A DNA stretch of 43,299 nucleotides from Flavobacteriia bacterium (lineage in GTDB: Bacteria; Bacteroidota; Bacteroidia; Flavobacteriales; Flavobacteriaceae). The notes beneath the pieces are model-generated. The model did no database searches. It worked only from the letters and a program-made list of their open reading frames with translations, and was not told where the DNA came from. The translations under genes and the position numbers were made by a program. Shown in pieces: positions 28,301 through 38,389 of this stretch. Position 1 is the first letter of the stretch. Each line of letters begins with the position of its first letter. The stretch lies in the NCBI GenBank assembly GCA_030625645.1, contig DAOUQH010000003.1, positions 1-43,299 of the forward strand, read 5' to 3'.

Positions 28301-29806
28301 ATGCAAATTTCATTATTTCATACCGTAATTTCGTGGATATTAAAAAAACGTAAATATCAAATTGATTTATTTATCAATAATCCTATTGAAGTACAAAATG
28401 AAGTTCTTTATGATTTAGTATCTGCTGCAAAGAATACTGAGGTTGGCAAAAAACATGATTTTCAATCTATTAAAAATTATGATTCTTTTGCAAAACGAGT
28501 TCCTATTCAAAAATACGAAAGTATTGAACCCTTAATAGAAAGAACAAGAAAAGGAGAGCAAAATATTTTTTGGCCTTCAAAAATTAGATGGTTTGCAAAA
28601 TCAAGTGGTACGACCAATGCTAAAAGCAAATTTATTCCGGTAAGCGATGAAGCAATAGAAGATTGTCATATAAAAGGTGGAAAAGATATGTTATGCATGT
28701 ATGTAACCAATAATGATGATAGCGAAATGTTTAAAGGAAAAGCACTTCGCTTGGGTGGAAGCAGTACCGTATATGAAGATAATGAAACATTTTTTGGCGA
28801 TTTATCGGCAATTATTATTGAAAATATGCCTTTTTGGGCCGACTTTAGCAGTGCCCCAAGTCAGAAAATTTCATTAATGAGTGAATGGGAAACCAAAATG
28901 GAAGCAATAATTAATGAAACTATTAATGAAGATATTACAAGTTTAGCTGGCGTACCTTCCTGGATGCTAGTTTTACTAAACAGAGTTCTAGAAAAAACAG
29001 GTAAAGAAAATATTTTACAAGTTTGGCCTAATTTAGAAGTGTATTTTCATGGAGGTGTAAATTTTAATCCATATCGTGAGCAATATAAAAAATTGATTCC
29101 TAAAAAGAATTTCAGATATTATGAAACTTATAATGCTTCGGAAGGTTTTTTTGCTATTCAGGATACAAATTTTTCAAATGAAATGTTGCTGATGTTGGAT
29201 TATGGAATTTTTTATGAATTTATTCCTATGGATAAATTTGAAGATGAAAATTCAAAAGCAATTTCCTTAAAAGATGTAGAGTTGAATATAAATTATGCAA
29301 TTATTATCACTACCAACTCGGGTTTGTGGAGGTATTTAATTGGTGACACTGTTAAATTTACTTCAATAAATCCCTATAGGATAAAAATAACCGGACGAAC
29401 AAAACATTTTATCAATGTTTTTGGCGAAGAATTAATGATTGAAAATACAGAAGATGCTTTACAAATAGCTTGTAAAGAAACTAATTCTGAATTAACAGAA
29501 TATACTGTAGCACCAATTTTTATGAGTGATAATAATGGAGGCCATGAATGGATAATAGAATTTAAAACTCCTCCAAACGATTTAAAGAATTTTGCAGAGA
29601 TTCTAGATCAAGCTTTAAAAGGTATTAATTCTGATTATGAAGCCAAACGATATTTGGATATGACTTTAGCTATGCCAAAAATAAATAAAGCTAAAACAGG
29701 ACTTTTTTATCAATGGCTAAAACAAAAAGATAAACTTGGAGGACAACATAAAGTGCCACGATTAAGTAATAATAGAGATCTTCTGGAGGAATTGTTAAAG
29801 ATGTAA
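28301..29806 (+). CDS. GH3 auxin-responsive promoter family protein (acyl-adenylate-forming)
   Basis: FAKSSGTTNAKSKFIPVSDEAIEDCHIKGGKDM, YNASEGFFAIQD, LWRYLIGDTVKFTS, ITGRTKHFINVFGEELMIENTEDAL. Confidence 0.9.
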   Translation: MQISLFHTVISWILKKRKYQIDLFINNPIEVQNEVLYDLVSAAKNTEVGKKHDFQSIKNYDSFAKRVPIQKYESIEPLIERTRKGEQNIFWPSKIRWFAKSSGTTNAKSKFIPVSDEAIEDCHIKGGKDMLCMYVTNNDDSEMFKGKALRLGGSSTVYEDNETFFGDLSAIIIENMPFWADFSSAPSQKISLMSEWETKMEAIINETINEDITSLAGVPSWMLVLLNRVLEKTGKENILQVWPNLEVYFHGGVNFNPYREQYKKLIPKKNFRYYETYNASEGFFAIQDTNFSNEMLLMLDYGIFYEFIPMDKFEDENSKAISLKDVELNINYAIIITTNSGLWRYLIGDTVKFTSINPYRIKITGRTKHFINVFGEELMIENTEDALQIACKETNSELTEYTVAPIFMSDNNGGHEWIIEFKTPPNDLKNFAEILDQALKGINSDYEAKRYLDMTLAMPKINKAKTGLFYQWLKQKDKLGGQHKVPRLSNNRDLLEELLKM

Positions 29807-29834
29807 TAATTAATTATGATATTTAAAAGAGCAT

Positions 29835-30743
29835 CTAATTTATCACATCTTCGGTAACCCAGGCTTCACAAAGTATTTTAAATTCAGAATCTATATCCAT
29901 CACTTCTTGAAATGCTTTATAATCTATCCATACAAAACCGTTATTTCCCCATTCTTTTCCCCATGAATTAACAACTTTAAAAGCTTGTTTGCTATCATTA
30001 TAACCAACAACCAGCATGGCATGTGCACCATCAACTTTTTTAAACTTTCGGTAAATTGCATTTCTGCTTGCATCAATTGCACCAAAATAATTTCTGTCAA
30101 TCGAAATTCCAATTACAATAGGCTGGTCATTTAATAAAAATGCCCGTGCTTGATCAAACAATATATCTCCATCTAAATAATGAAAAGTAGAAATTTTATT
30201 TATTTGAGCATTTTGGTTTTGTTGACTTGTTGGTTGAGTTTCACAGTCATTAACATCATAAGGCATATCACTCAAACTCGTTATCCCTGAACTTAAAAGC
30301 AATCCAAATGCAGTTTTAATTTGTGATCCACTACAAGAATTAATCTTTATTTGATTAAAAATAAAAGAAGGACTCATTTCATTTTTATTGGTACTAATAC
30401 CGTTATGAAAATCTTCTAAATTTTCATGAAAACTTTTTAAATAATACCCGGTAGCCCAGGCAACACAAGAACCTTGACTTCCCTGCGATCTAACCTGTGG
30501 TAAATATTTTGATATATCATGAGTTGGAGGATAATCAATACTTGTATCAATATCTGCCTTTAATGATACATCAGGTGTATCATATCCATAACAGTACGAA
30601 TTTTCAAATCCAAAAGAATTGGTAGAAGGATATTCTACAACTGGATCTCCTTCAGGATCTAAAGTAACTTCAGAATCAAATGAAAAATCACTACTACAAC
30701 TTATTAGTAAAATTAGAGATGATAAAAAAAATAATTTTTTCAT
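29835..30743 (-). CDS. C1 (papain-like) cysteine peptidase lipoprotein
   Basis: Lipobox LLISCSSD; QVRSQGSQGSCVAWATGYY (catalytic Cys), DGAHAMLVVGYND (His), VVNSWGKEWGNNGFVWI (Asn). Confidence 0.92.
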   Translation of the reverse strand: MKKLFFLSSLILLISCSSDFSFDSEVTLDPEGDPVVEYPSTNSFGFENSYCYGYDTPDVSLKADIDTSIDYPPTHDISKYLPQVRSQGSQGSCVAWATGYYLKSFHENLEDFHNGISTNKNEMSPSFIFNQIKINSCSGSQIKTAFGLLLSSGITSLSDMPYDVNDCETQPTSQQNQNAQINKISTFHYLDGDILFDQARAFLLNDQPIVIGISIDRNYFGAIDASRNAIYRKFKKVDGAHAMLVVGYNDSKQAFKVVNSWGKEWGNNGFVWIDYKAFQEVMDIDSEFKILCEAWVTEDVIN

Positions 30744-30815
30744 TAAGTATAAATTAAAAAAGCTATAGGAAACTTAACGATTTATTGTTTGTTACACCCA
30801 AAATTACAAAAAATA

Positions 30816-31811
30816 TTACTTCTCTCTTTCAATCACATAATTTACCATAGTTTCTAATGATTTTTTATATGGAGAATCAGGGTAAGTGTCTAATATTTTT
30901 AGGGCAGTTTTTTGGTATTCTTTCATTTTTTGTATTGTATATTCAATACCTCCATTTTCTTTTACAAATTCAATAATTTCTTTTACTCTTTTTTTGTCTT
31001 TATTGTGATTTTTAACAGAATTTATCAACCACTTTTTGTCTTTTCTAGAACAATTATTTAAAGTATAAATCAGCGGAAGTGTCATTTTTTGTTCCTTTAT
31101 ATCTATCCCTGTTGGTTTTCCAATTTTTTCTTCGGTGTAATCAAAGAGGTCATCTTTAATTTGAAAAGCAATTCCTATAAGCTCACCAAATTTCCGCATT
31201 TTTTCAACTTCATCTTTATCAGCATCAACAGAAGTTGCACCGATAGCAGTACATGCAGCAATTAAAGTTGCCGTTTTTTTACGAATAATATCAAAATATA
31301 CTTCCTCTGTAATATCTAATTTTCGGGCTTTTTCAATTTGTAATAATTCCCCCTCACTCATTTCACGAACAGCAACAGAAATATGTTTTAAAATATCAAA
31401 ATCATCATTATCAATGGAAAGTAAAAGACCTTTTGATAACAAATAATCTCCAACTAAAACAGCAATTTTATTTTTCCAAAGAGCATTAATCGAAAAAAAA
31501 CCACGGCGCCGGTTACTATCATCTACAACATCATCATGCACCAAAGTAGCAGTGTGAATAAGTTCAATAATTGATGCTCCTCGATAGGTTCTTTCTTTAA
31601 AATCTCCATTAGAAACCATTTTTGCAACCAAAAAGATAAACATTGGTCTCATTTGTTTTCCTTTTCTTCTTACAATATAATGTGTAATTCTATTTAATAA
31701 AGGAACATTAGAGATCATGGAAGCTTTGAATTTAGTTTCAAAGAATTCCATTTCTTTATGGATGGGTTTTTTTATTTGTTCAACTGTTTTCAATAGGAAT
31801 AATAAATTCAA
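30816..31811 (-). CDS. Polyprenyl synthetase family protein
   Basis: RGKQMRPMFIFLVAKM, LIHTATLVHDDVVDDSNRRRG, GIAFQIKDDLFDYT (both Asp-rich motifs). Confidence 0.95.
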   Translation of the reverse strand: MNLLFLLKTVEQIKKPIHKEMEFFETKFKASMISNVPLLNRITHYIVRRKGKQMRPMFIFLVAKMVSNGDFKERTYRGASIIELIHTATLVHDDVVDDSNRRRGFFSINALWKNKIAVLVGDYLLSKGLLLSIDNDDFDILKHISVAVREMSEGELLQIEKARKLDITEEVYFDIIRKKTATLIAACTAIGATSVDADKDEVEKMRKFGELIGIAFQIKDDLFDYTEEKIGKPTGIDIKEQKMTLPLIYTLNNCSRKDKKWLINSVKNHNKDKKRVKEIIEFVKENGGIEYTIQKMKEYQKTALKILDTYPDSPYKKSLETMVNYVIEREK

Positions 31812-31854
31812 ATATATCGCTAATGTAATAAAAAGAGTCTAACATCTAAAGTGA

Positions 31855-31889
31855 AAAATTTTTAACTTCTCACTTCAAATTTATTACTT
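31855..31889. repeat. Phased degenerate heptads between glnS stop and polyprenyl synthetase start
   Basis: AAAATTT TTAACTT CTCACTT CAAATTT ATTACTT: every 7-mer fits NNNANTT. Confidence 0.45.
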
Positions 31890-33566
31890 ATCTTTTTTTG
31901 CCCAAGAATCTCTTAGAGGAACAGTACGATTAAAAATTAATTTATCTACAGTTGAATCATCATCAACATTAAAATATCCCAAACGCTGAAACTGGAATTG
32001 ATCTCCAATTTTAGCCGTTTTTAAACTTGGTTCTACAAAGGCATTTTCAATTATCTCCAAAGAATCTGGATTTATAAATTCTTTAAAATCTTTATCCTTA
32101 TGCGAATCTGGCGCTTCATCTGTAAATAATCTGTCGTATAATCTAACCTCAGCTTTCTCAGCATGTTTTATTGAAACCCAATGGATTGTTCCTTTTACTT
32201 TTCGTTTGCTAGCTTCTGTACCGCTACCACTACGAGAATCTTCATCATAAGTACAATGAATTTCAGCAATCTCATCATTTTCATCTTTAATAACCGAATT
32301 GGCTTTGATGATATAAGCATTTTTTAAACGAACTTCCTTATCTAATTTTAATCTAAAGAATTTTTTATTTGCTTGCTCTCTAAAATCTTCTCTTTCTATA
32401 TAGATTTCTCTCGAAAAAGGAACTTCTCTCGTGCCGGCATTTTCATCTTCCGGATTATTTTCGGCTATTAAAATCTCCTCTTTATCTTCGGGATAATTGG
32501 TTATTACCAATTTAACCGGATTTAAAACTGCCATAACTCTTGGCGCAGTTTTATTGAGTTCATCTCTTATTAAAAATTCTAAAAGAGCAATATCTGTAAC
32601 ATTATCTCGCTTGGCAATACCAGCTTTATCGCTAAAATCTCTAATAGATTTTGCTGTATAACCCCTTCGGCGTAAGCCCGAAATTGTTGGCATACGAGGA
32701 TCATCCCAGCCATTTACAAATCCTTCTTCAACCAATTGTAATAATTTTCGTTTACTCATTACGGTATAACTCAAATTACGGCGAGCAAATTCACGCTGCT
32801 TTGGTTTTATACTTTCACCATCGTAAACTTGTTTTAAAAACCAATTGTATAATTCTCGATGTGGATTAAATTCTAATGTACAGAATGAATGAGAAATTTG
32901 TTCGATATAATCTGATTCGCCATGAGTCCAATCGTACATCGGATAAATATTCCAGTCATTTCCTGTACGGTGATGATTTTTAAATAAAATACGATAAATA
33001 ATAGGATCTCGCATCAACATATTATTGGCAGACATACTTATTTTAGCACGTAAAACATGGCTTCCTTCTTCAAATTCGCCATTTTTCATTTTTTTAAAAA
33101 GAGCTAGGTTTTCTTTAATAGATCTATCTCTATTTGGACTATCTGTTCCTGAAGTAGTTGGAGTTCCTTTTTGTTCGGCGATTTGGGTTGAAGTTTGATC
33201 ATCTACATAGGCTTTTCCATCTTTAATTAATTGAATTGCCCAATCGTATAATTGTTGAAAATAATCAGATGAGTATAATTCTTCTGACCATTCAAAACCT
33301 AACCATTTAATATCTCGCTTAATCGCATCAACATATTCCTGCTCTTCTTTAGTAGGATTTGTATCATCAAATCGCAAATTTACACCTGCATTGTATTTTA
33401 TTCCTAAACCAAAATTTAAACAAATAGACGCTGCATGACCAATATGTAAATACCCAATTGGTTCTGGTGGAAAACGAAAATGAAGTTTTTTAGAGTCAAA
33501 TCCATTTTTTAAATCTTCTTCAATAATTTGCTCAATAAAGTTGAGTGATTTTTTTTCTTCTGCCAT
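31884..33566 (-). CDS. glnS: Glutamine--tRNA ligase
   Basis: LHFRFPPEPIGYLHIGHAASICLNFGL, YPMYDWTHGESDYIEQISHSFCTLEF, TVMSKRKL. Confidence 0.97.
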   Translation of the reverse strand: MAEEKKSLNFIEQIIEEDLKNGFDSKKLHFRFPPEPIGYLHIGHAASICLNFGLGIKYNAGVNLRFDDTNPTKEEQEYVDAIKRDIKWLGFEWSEELYSSDYFQQLYDWAIQLIKDGKAYVDDQTSTQIAEQKGTPTTSGTDSPNRDRSIKENLALFKKMKNGEFEEGSHVLRAKISMSANNMLMRDPIIYRILFKNHHRTGNDWNIYPMYDWTHGESDYIEQISHSFCTLEFNPHRELYNWFLKQVYDGESIKPKQREFARRNLSYTVMSKRKLLQLVEEGFVNGWDDPRMPTISGLRRRGYTAKSIRDFSDKAGIAKRDNVTDIALLEFLIRDELNKTAPRVMAVLNPVKLVITNYPEDKEEILIAENNPEDENAGTREVPFSREIYIEREDFREQANKKFFRLKLDKEVRLKNAYIIKANSVIKDENDEIAEIHCTYDEDSRSGSGTEASKRKVKGTIHWVSIKHAEKAEVRLYDRLFTDEAPDSHKDKDFKEFINPDSLEIIENAFVEPSLKTAKIGDQFQFQRLGYFNVDDDSTVDKLIFNRTVPLRDSWAKKDK

Positions 33567-33606
33567 TTTTATAAAATATAGTTTACAAAATTAAGGAAAA
33601 GAAAGG

Positions 33607-33641
33607 ATAATGACTAAGATGAAAAGTTTAAAGTATAAAGT
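33607..33641 (-). repeat. Degenerate heptad array upstream of glnS
   Basis: ATAATGA CTAAGAT GAAAAGT TTAAAGT ATAAAGT; the last three share NNAAAGT-like phasing. Confidence 0.5.
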
Positions 33642-33653
33642 CTTTTAAAAAAT

Positions 33654-35012
33654 TTAAAAACCTAAAATAATTTTTGCTATAAAAAAGAAGATAAAAATTC
33701 CGAAAATATCATTACTAGTTGTAATAAAAGGTCCTGTGGCTACTGCCGGATCAATTCCTTTTTTGTCTAATATTAAAGGAACAAAAGTGCCGATTAGTGA
33801 TGCAATTATTATAACAATTACCAATGAAATTGCTATCGTAATACTGATATTGATATTATAATTTAAAAATGCACCAAAAACAAATATCAGCATTGCCAAA
33901 AATATGCCATTCACCAAACTTAAACCAATTTCTTTAAACAACCTATTAAGCATACTCCCTCTAATATTATCGTTTGCTAAACCTTGAACTATTATTGCCG
34001 ACGATTGCACTCCAACATTTCCTGCCATTGCTGCAATTAAAGGTGTAAAGAAAAATAATTCAGGGAATTTAAGTAAGGCATCTTCAAATCCTCCCATAAT
34101 TGAAGCTGCTGCTAAACCTCCAAACAAACCTAAAACTAACCAAGGTAAACGAGCTTTTACTAATTCAAATATACTATCATCAGCCTCAACATCATCTGTA
34201 AGACCAGCTGCCATTTGGTAATCTTTTTCTGCTTCTTCTTTTATCACATCTACAATATCATCAATTGTGATTCTTCCTAAAAGCTTTTTATCATCATCTA
34301 TAACCGGAATTGCCTCCAAATCGTATTTTTGCATAATTCTCGCAACATCTTCTACATCATCTGTAACATTTACAGTATCTACTTTCGGAATATATATGTC
34401 CGAAATATCGACATCATCTTTTGAAACAAGTAAATCTTTTAATGATAACCGACCTATTAAAATATCATTATTATCAACAACATAAATTGAATGAACACGA
34501 GATACTTCTTGCGCCTGAGATCTAATTTTTTTTATACAAGTTGGGATCTTCCATGATTCTTTCACCTTAATTAATTCCTTTGCCATTAAGCTACCTGCTG
34601 TTCCTTCTTCGTATTGTAATAATTCTACAATATCTTTTGCATGTGCTTTATCTTCAATTTCCGAAATAACCTCAGTCATTCTCTCTTGAGGTAATTCGGC
34701 TATAATATCGGCGGCATCATCGGTATCTAATTCATCAATTTCATCGGCAATTTCTTCAGCAGAAAGATTTTTAAGTATTTTTTCTCTATCATCTTCATCA
34801 ATTTCCATTAAAGCTTCAGCCGTTTTTTCACTATCTAACAGCTTAAACAAATAGGTAGCTCTGTCTAAGTTTAACAGATCAATAATTTCGGCAATATCAG
34901 CAGGATGTTCTTCAGCTAAAAGTAAAAGCAAAGCATCATCATTTTTATTTAAAATGAGCTGCTCTATATTTTCGATAAAATCTTTACTAATCTCTAACTC
35001 CATCGTTTTCAA
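33654..35012 (-). CDS. mgtE: Magnesium transporter MgtE
   Basis: MgtE N-domain, CBS pair, and C-terminal TM region with [23 protein letters not shown]...[24 protein letters not shown]. Confidence 0.96.
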   Translation of the reverse strand: MKTMELEISKDFIENIEQLILNKNDDALLLLLAEEHPADIAEIIDLLNLDRATYLFKLLDSEKTAEALMEIDEDDREKILKNLSAEEIADEIDELDTDDAADIIAELPQERMTEVISEIEDKAHAKDIVELLQYEEGTAGSLMAKELIKVKESWKIPTCIKKIRSQAQEVSRVHSIYVVDNNDILIGRLSLKDLLVSKDDVDISDIYIPKVDTVNVTDDVEDVARIMQKYDLEAIPVIDDDKKLLGRITIDDIVDVIKEEAEKDYQMAAGLTDDVEADDSIFELVKARLPWLVLGLFGGLAAASIMGGFEDALLKFPELFFFTPLIAAMAGNVGVQSSAIIVQGLANDNIRGSMLNRLFKEIGLSLVNGIFLAMLIFVFGAFLNYNINISITIAISLVIVIIIASLIGTFVPLILDKKGIDPAVATGPFITTSNDIFGIFIFFFIAKIILGF

Positions 35013-35769
35013 TGCTTTTGGTTAATTCTATGAATTGTTGAACGGATAGCTGCTCAGGTCGTAAAGCAAAGATAGTATCTTCTTTTAATTTATCACTTAA
35101 TTGAAAAGATTTTAGACTATTTCGCAAAGTTTTTCGACGTTGATTAAAGGAAGTTTTTACTACTTGTTTAAATAATTTCTCATCTACCGGAAGTGTATAA
35201 TTTTCTTTTCGAGTTAACCTAATTACTCCCGAATCTACTTTTGGCGGAGGATCAAAAACGGATGGTGGAACTGTAAAAAGATATTCTACATCATAAAAGG
35301 CCTGAGTTAAGACCGACAAAATTCCATAAACCTTACTGCCTGGTTTTTCGGCTATTCTTTTAGCGACTTCTTTTTGAAACATCCCTGAAAATTCAGGAAT
35401 CTGCTCCTTATTCTCTAAAGTTTTAAAAACTATTTGTGTAGAGATATTATAAGGAAAATTTCCAATAATAGCAAAAGGTTTATCTTTAAAAATTTCATTT
35501 AAATCCATTTTTAAAAAATCTTTACTGTAAATTCTACTAGTAAGATTTAAGTAATGAGTCTCTAAATATTCAACAGATTCTGGATCAATTTCAATAACTG
35601 AAGTTGTAAAATCTTTCTCCAATAAATATTTAGTTAAGACTCCCATTCCTGGACCAATTTCTAAAACATCTTTATATCCATTACCGGTAAGTGAATCGGC
35701 AATTTTTTTTGCGATACTTTCATCTTTTAAAAAATGCTGTCCTAAATATTTTTTTGCTTTAACTGTCAT
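34987..35769 (-). CDS. rsmA: 16S rRNA (adenine1518/1519-N6)-dimethyltransferase
   Basis: [63 protein letters not shown]. The ORF track starts at 35775 with TTG; the ATG at 35769 ([13 protein letters not shown]) is more likely. Confidence 0.96.
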   Translation of the reverse strand: MTVKAKKYLGQHFLKDESIAKKIADSLTGNGYKDVLEIGPGMGVLTKYLLEKDFTTSVIEIDPESVEYLETHYLNLTSRIYSKDFLKMDLNEIFKDKPFAIIGNFPYNISTQIVFKTLENKEQIPEFSGMFQKEVAKRIAEKPGSKVYGILSVLTQAFYDVEYLFTVPPSVFDPPPKVDSGVIRLTRKENYTLPVDEKLFKQVVKTSFNQRRKTLRNSLKSFQLSDKLKEDTIFALRPEQLSVQQFIELTKSIENDGVRD

Positions 35770-35780
35770 GTACAAATACT

Positions 35781-35815
35781 ATGGGTTATGGGTTTCGAGT
35801 TTTGGCTTACAAGTT
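35781..35815 (-). repeat. Tandem degenerate heptad array upstream of rsmA
   Basis: ATGGGTT ATGGGTT TCGAGTT TTGGCTT ACAAGTT, five phased 7-mers ending in TT. Confidence 0.75.
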
Positions 35816-35849
35816 AATCAGAAATATTTTATTTGTCGATTGAATTTTG

Positions 35850-36170
35850 TTATTTACTCTCAAATTGTTTTACAATTTGCAACTCTGTTCTAAAGACAAC
35901 AAATTTATCAGAAAAAATCTCTAAAGCTTCATTTTGTAATCTTTCGGCATCTTCTTTATAATACTTTCCTAAAGTATCTTTAGAATCAGTAGTGAATTGT
36001 ACCGAATAAGTATATCCGCCCATTTCTTCATTTATCATTACTTGAGTCATCAAGGCTTTAATAAATTTTCCTGTAGCTAACATTTCGGGAATATGTTTTT
36101 CATGCATCCATTCAAGCCATTCTTCTTGTATGGATTCATCAATATTTGTCGTGACGTTGTAGATGTACAT
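35850..36170 (-). CDS. DUF4286 family protein
   Basis: MYIYNVTTNIDESIQEEWLEWMHEKHIPEMLATGKFIKALMTQVM...GGYTYSVQF. Confidence 0.85.
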   Translation of the reverse strand: MYIYNVTTNIDESIQEEWLEWMHEKHIPEMLATGKFIKALMTQVMINEEMGGYTYSVQFTTDSKDTLGKYYKEDAERLQNEALEIFSDKFVVFRTELQIVKQFESK

Positions 36171-36249
36171 TTAATATAGGTTTATTACAAAAATACATTA
36201 TTTTTTATGAGAATAAGTTTTTGGTATTAACTGATGATTTGTCTTTATA

Positions 36250-38022
36250 TTAAATATCATCACCTCTAAGGTTTCTATATTCTCTTCGGGCATCAACCAA
36301 ATAAATACTCGACGGATATTCAAAAATGATTTTCTCATACATTTTCTTTGCTTTTTGATTATCCTGAAGCTCATTTTGATATAATTTTGCCAGATAGAAA
36401 TAAGCATCATCAATCAAAACACTCTCTTTATGAAGTTCAATAAACTTTAAATAATTATTCTCAGCCGCTGTGTAGTTCTTTTCTTTTTTAAATAATTCTG
36501 CCTGTTTTAAAAGCGTGTTATCTTCAATTGGATGTCCTTTAAAACTTATTAAGATAATATCTAAACTATCGATTGCTTGCTGATTTTTATTTTGGTATGA
36601 AAGTAATTCTGCTTTAGCATATAACTGAAGTGGTTTTTGTACAGAATCTTTATCAATATTATTTGAGATCAACAAGTTTAAAGCTAAAGCATCATTAGCA
36701 ATCAGTTGAGAACTTGAAGACTTTAAGACTCTTAATTGTACCTTTGCCCAATTAAAATCTCCTTTAAAATAAGATGTTTGTGCAACTTTAAATCTCGCTG
36801 TTTGTGCCAAAGTGCTATTTTTTAATTGTATTTGCACTTGAGAATATAAAACCAAAGCCTGATTAAACTTGCCCGTATAAACCAATATATCCGCTTGTTT
36901 TATTTTGATTTCTCCTTTTTGTAAAGATGATGCACTTAGACTTTGTGTATTTTCTAAAAGTGAAATAGCTTTTTGAGGCAAATCCATTTCATAAGTAAGA
37001 AAATCAGCATAAGTCAATTGTAGTTTAATTGTCGAATTATTTAATCCATATATTTTAAATAGCTCCTGAAATTGTTGTTCAATTTTTGAATTATCAATAT
37101 TAGAATCCATAATATCAATTTGAATCAAGTAATTTTCAGCATCAATTTTAATTGAATTATCTGAAGTATTTTCTAATAAAAATTGAAAAGATTTTTTTGC
37201 GGTTTTATAATCTTGATCTTTAAAAGAAATCTTACCAATTTCTTCAATTTTTAAGGTGTTTAATTGGTTTCTTGCGAATAAGGATTTTTCCTGAATTAAA
37301 GCCTTATCATAATCATTTTGTTGAACATATAACCAGCTTAATAAAATATTATATGCGTCTTGTGGATTATTTTGTGATCTTATTAATAATAATTTTTTTA
37401 ATAATTTATTGGAATCATTTTGTGAATCAGTTGTAATAAATTTACCAATATACCGCTGAACTGTTGGCTGGTATTTTTCATTAATCTCAATTAGATCCAA
37501 ATAGGAGTTAAACATCTTTTCTAACTCTCCTTTTTCTCCATAAATTTGCGCTACTTGTATTTCGGTAACCAGTTTCGGATTCAAATCTTTAGCAATTTGA
37601 TAACTTTTTAGCGCATAATCCAGTAAGTGATTTTTACTAAAAGCTTGTCCGATAGCATATACATAGTTTGGATTTTTCTTTATTTCATTCAGTGTTTCAT
37701 CATAATATTCATTCGCTTTCGTAATTTGATCTTGCAATTGAAAATTATAACCCAATTCTATCTTTAAATATTTTTGATTTGGAAAATCTTTTAGCTGTTG
37801 CTGAATTAATTTTTCCGACAAGTCAAAATTATCAAGTTGTTGATAACAGGTAAGCAAATTTTTAAAATAATCTCTCCTTACTTTATTCTTTTCATGTAAA
37901 GGTTTGTATAAAGTAATCGCCTTTTCATATTCTCCATTTCGATAATAAGAATAAGCCAACTCTGGCTTTTGGGCAAAAACCGAGGTACTGATAAATATTA
38001 ATATAAAAATAATTTTATACAT
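36250..38022 (-). CDS. Tetratricopeptide repeat protein with signal peptide
   Basis: Signal peptide, ELAYSYYRNGEYEKAITLYKPLHEK and multiple TPR-like units, C-terminal AKKMYEKIIFEYPSSIYLVDARREYRNLRG. Confidence 0.88.
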   Translation of the reverse strand: MYKIIFILIFISTSVFAQKPELAYSYYRNGEYEKAITLYKPLHEKNKVRRDYFKNLLTCYQQLDNFDLSEKLIQQQLKDFPNQKYLKIELGYNFQLQDQITKANEYYDETLNEIKKNPNYVYAIGQAFSKNHLLDYALKSYQIAKDLNPKLVTEIQVAQIYGEKGELEKMFNSYLDLIEINEKYQPTVQRYIGKFITTDSQNDSNKLLKKLLLIRSQNNPQDAYNILLSWLYVQQNDYDKALIQEKSLFARNQLNTLKIEEIGKISFKDQDYKTAKKSFQFLLENTSDNSIKIDAENYLIQIDIMDSNIDNSKIEQQFQELFKIYGLNNSTIKLQLTYADFLTYEMDLPQKAISLLENTQSLSASSLQKGEIKIKQADILVYTGKFNQALVLYSQVQIQLKNSTLAQTARFKVAQTSYFKGDFNWAKVQLRVLKSSSSQLIANDALALNLLISNNIDKDSVQKPLQLYAKAELLSYQNKNQQAIDSLDIILISFKGHPIEDNTLLKQAELFKKEKNYTAAENNYLKFIELHKESVLIDDAYFYLAKLYQNELQDNQKAKKMYEKIIFEYPSSIYLVDARREYRNLRGDDI

Positions 38023-38200
38023 AGTGTAAAGTAAAGAAAAATGAATTAGGCTTGGAAATAATACAGATTATAATTTAAAGATATTCTTTAGTATTCTAAC
38101 AATGTTAAAGTTTTAATAAAATAAAACCCAAATTGTAACGTTATTAAAAATGTACTGTCTTAAATATACAGTATTTAACAATAACAAAACCCGAATTATC

Positions 38201-38335
38201 ATGAAAGAAATAACCAAATTTTACGAAAAAGCAAAACAAAGTGCAAAAGATCATATGAAAAAAGGTCAAATTAATGCTTATTATCAAGATCTAAAAGCAA
38301 TGAATCATTACAGAAGATTAATTGAAGCTACTTAA
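38201..38335 (+). CDS. Small hypothetical protein (44 aa)
   Basis: MKEITKFYEKAKQSAKDHMKKGQINAYYQDLKAMNHYRRLIEAT. Isolated in an intergenic region; the internal ATG at 38201 is preferred to 38150. Confidence 0.6.
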   Translation: MKEITKFYEKAKQSAKDHMKKGQINAYYQDLKAMNHYRRLIEAT

Positions 38336-38389
38336 TTTTTTACGAGTTTCTTTTAATATCAAGATTTCTTATTTCAGTAAGAGAAATCT

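Noticed and set aside
36198-36413. 71-aa ORF overlapping the end of the TPR protein
   Set aside because: Alternative frame overlapping a clear TPR coding region by most of its length.
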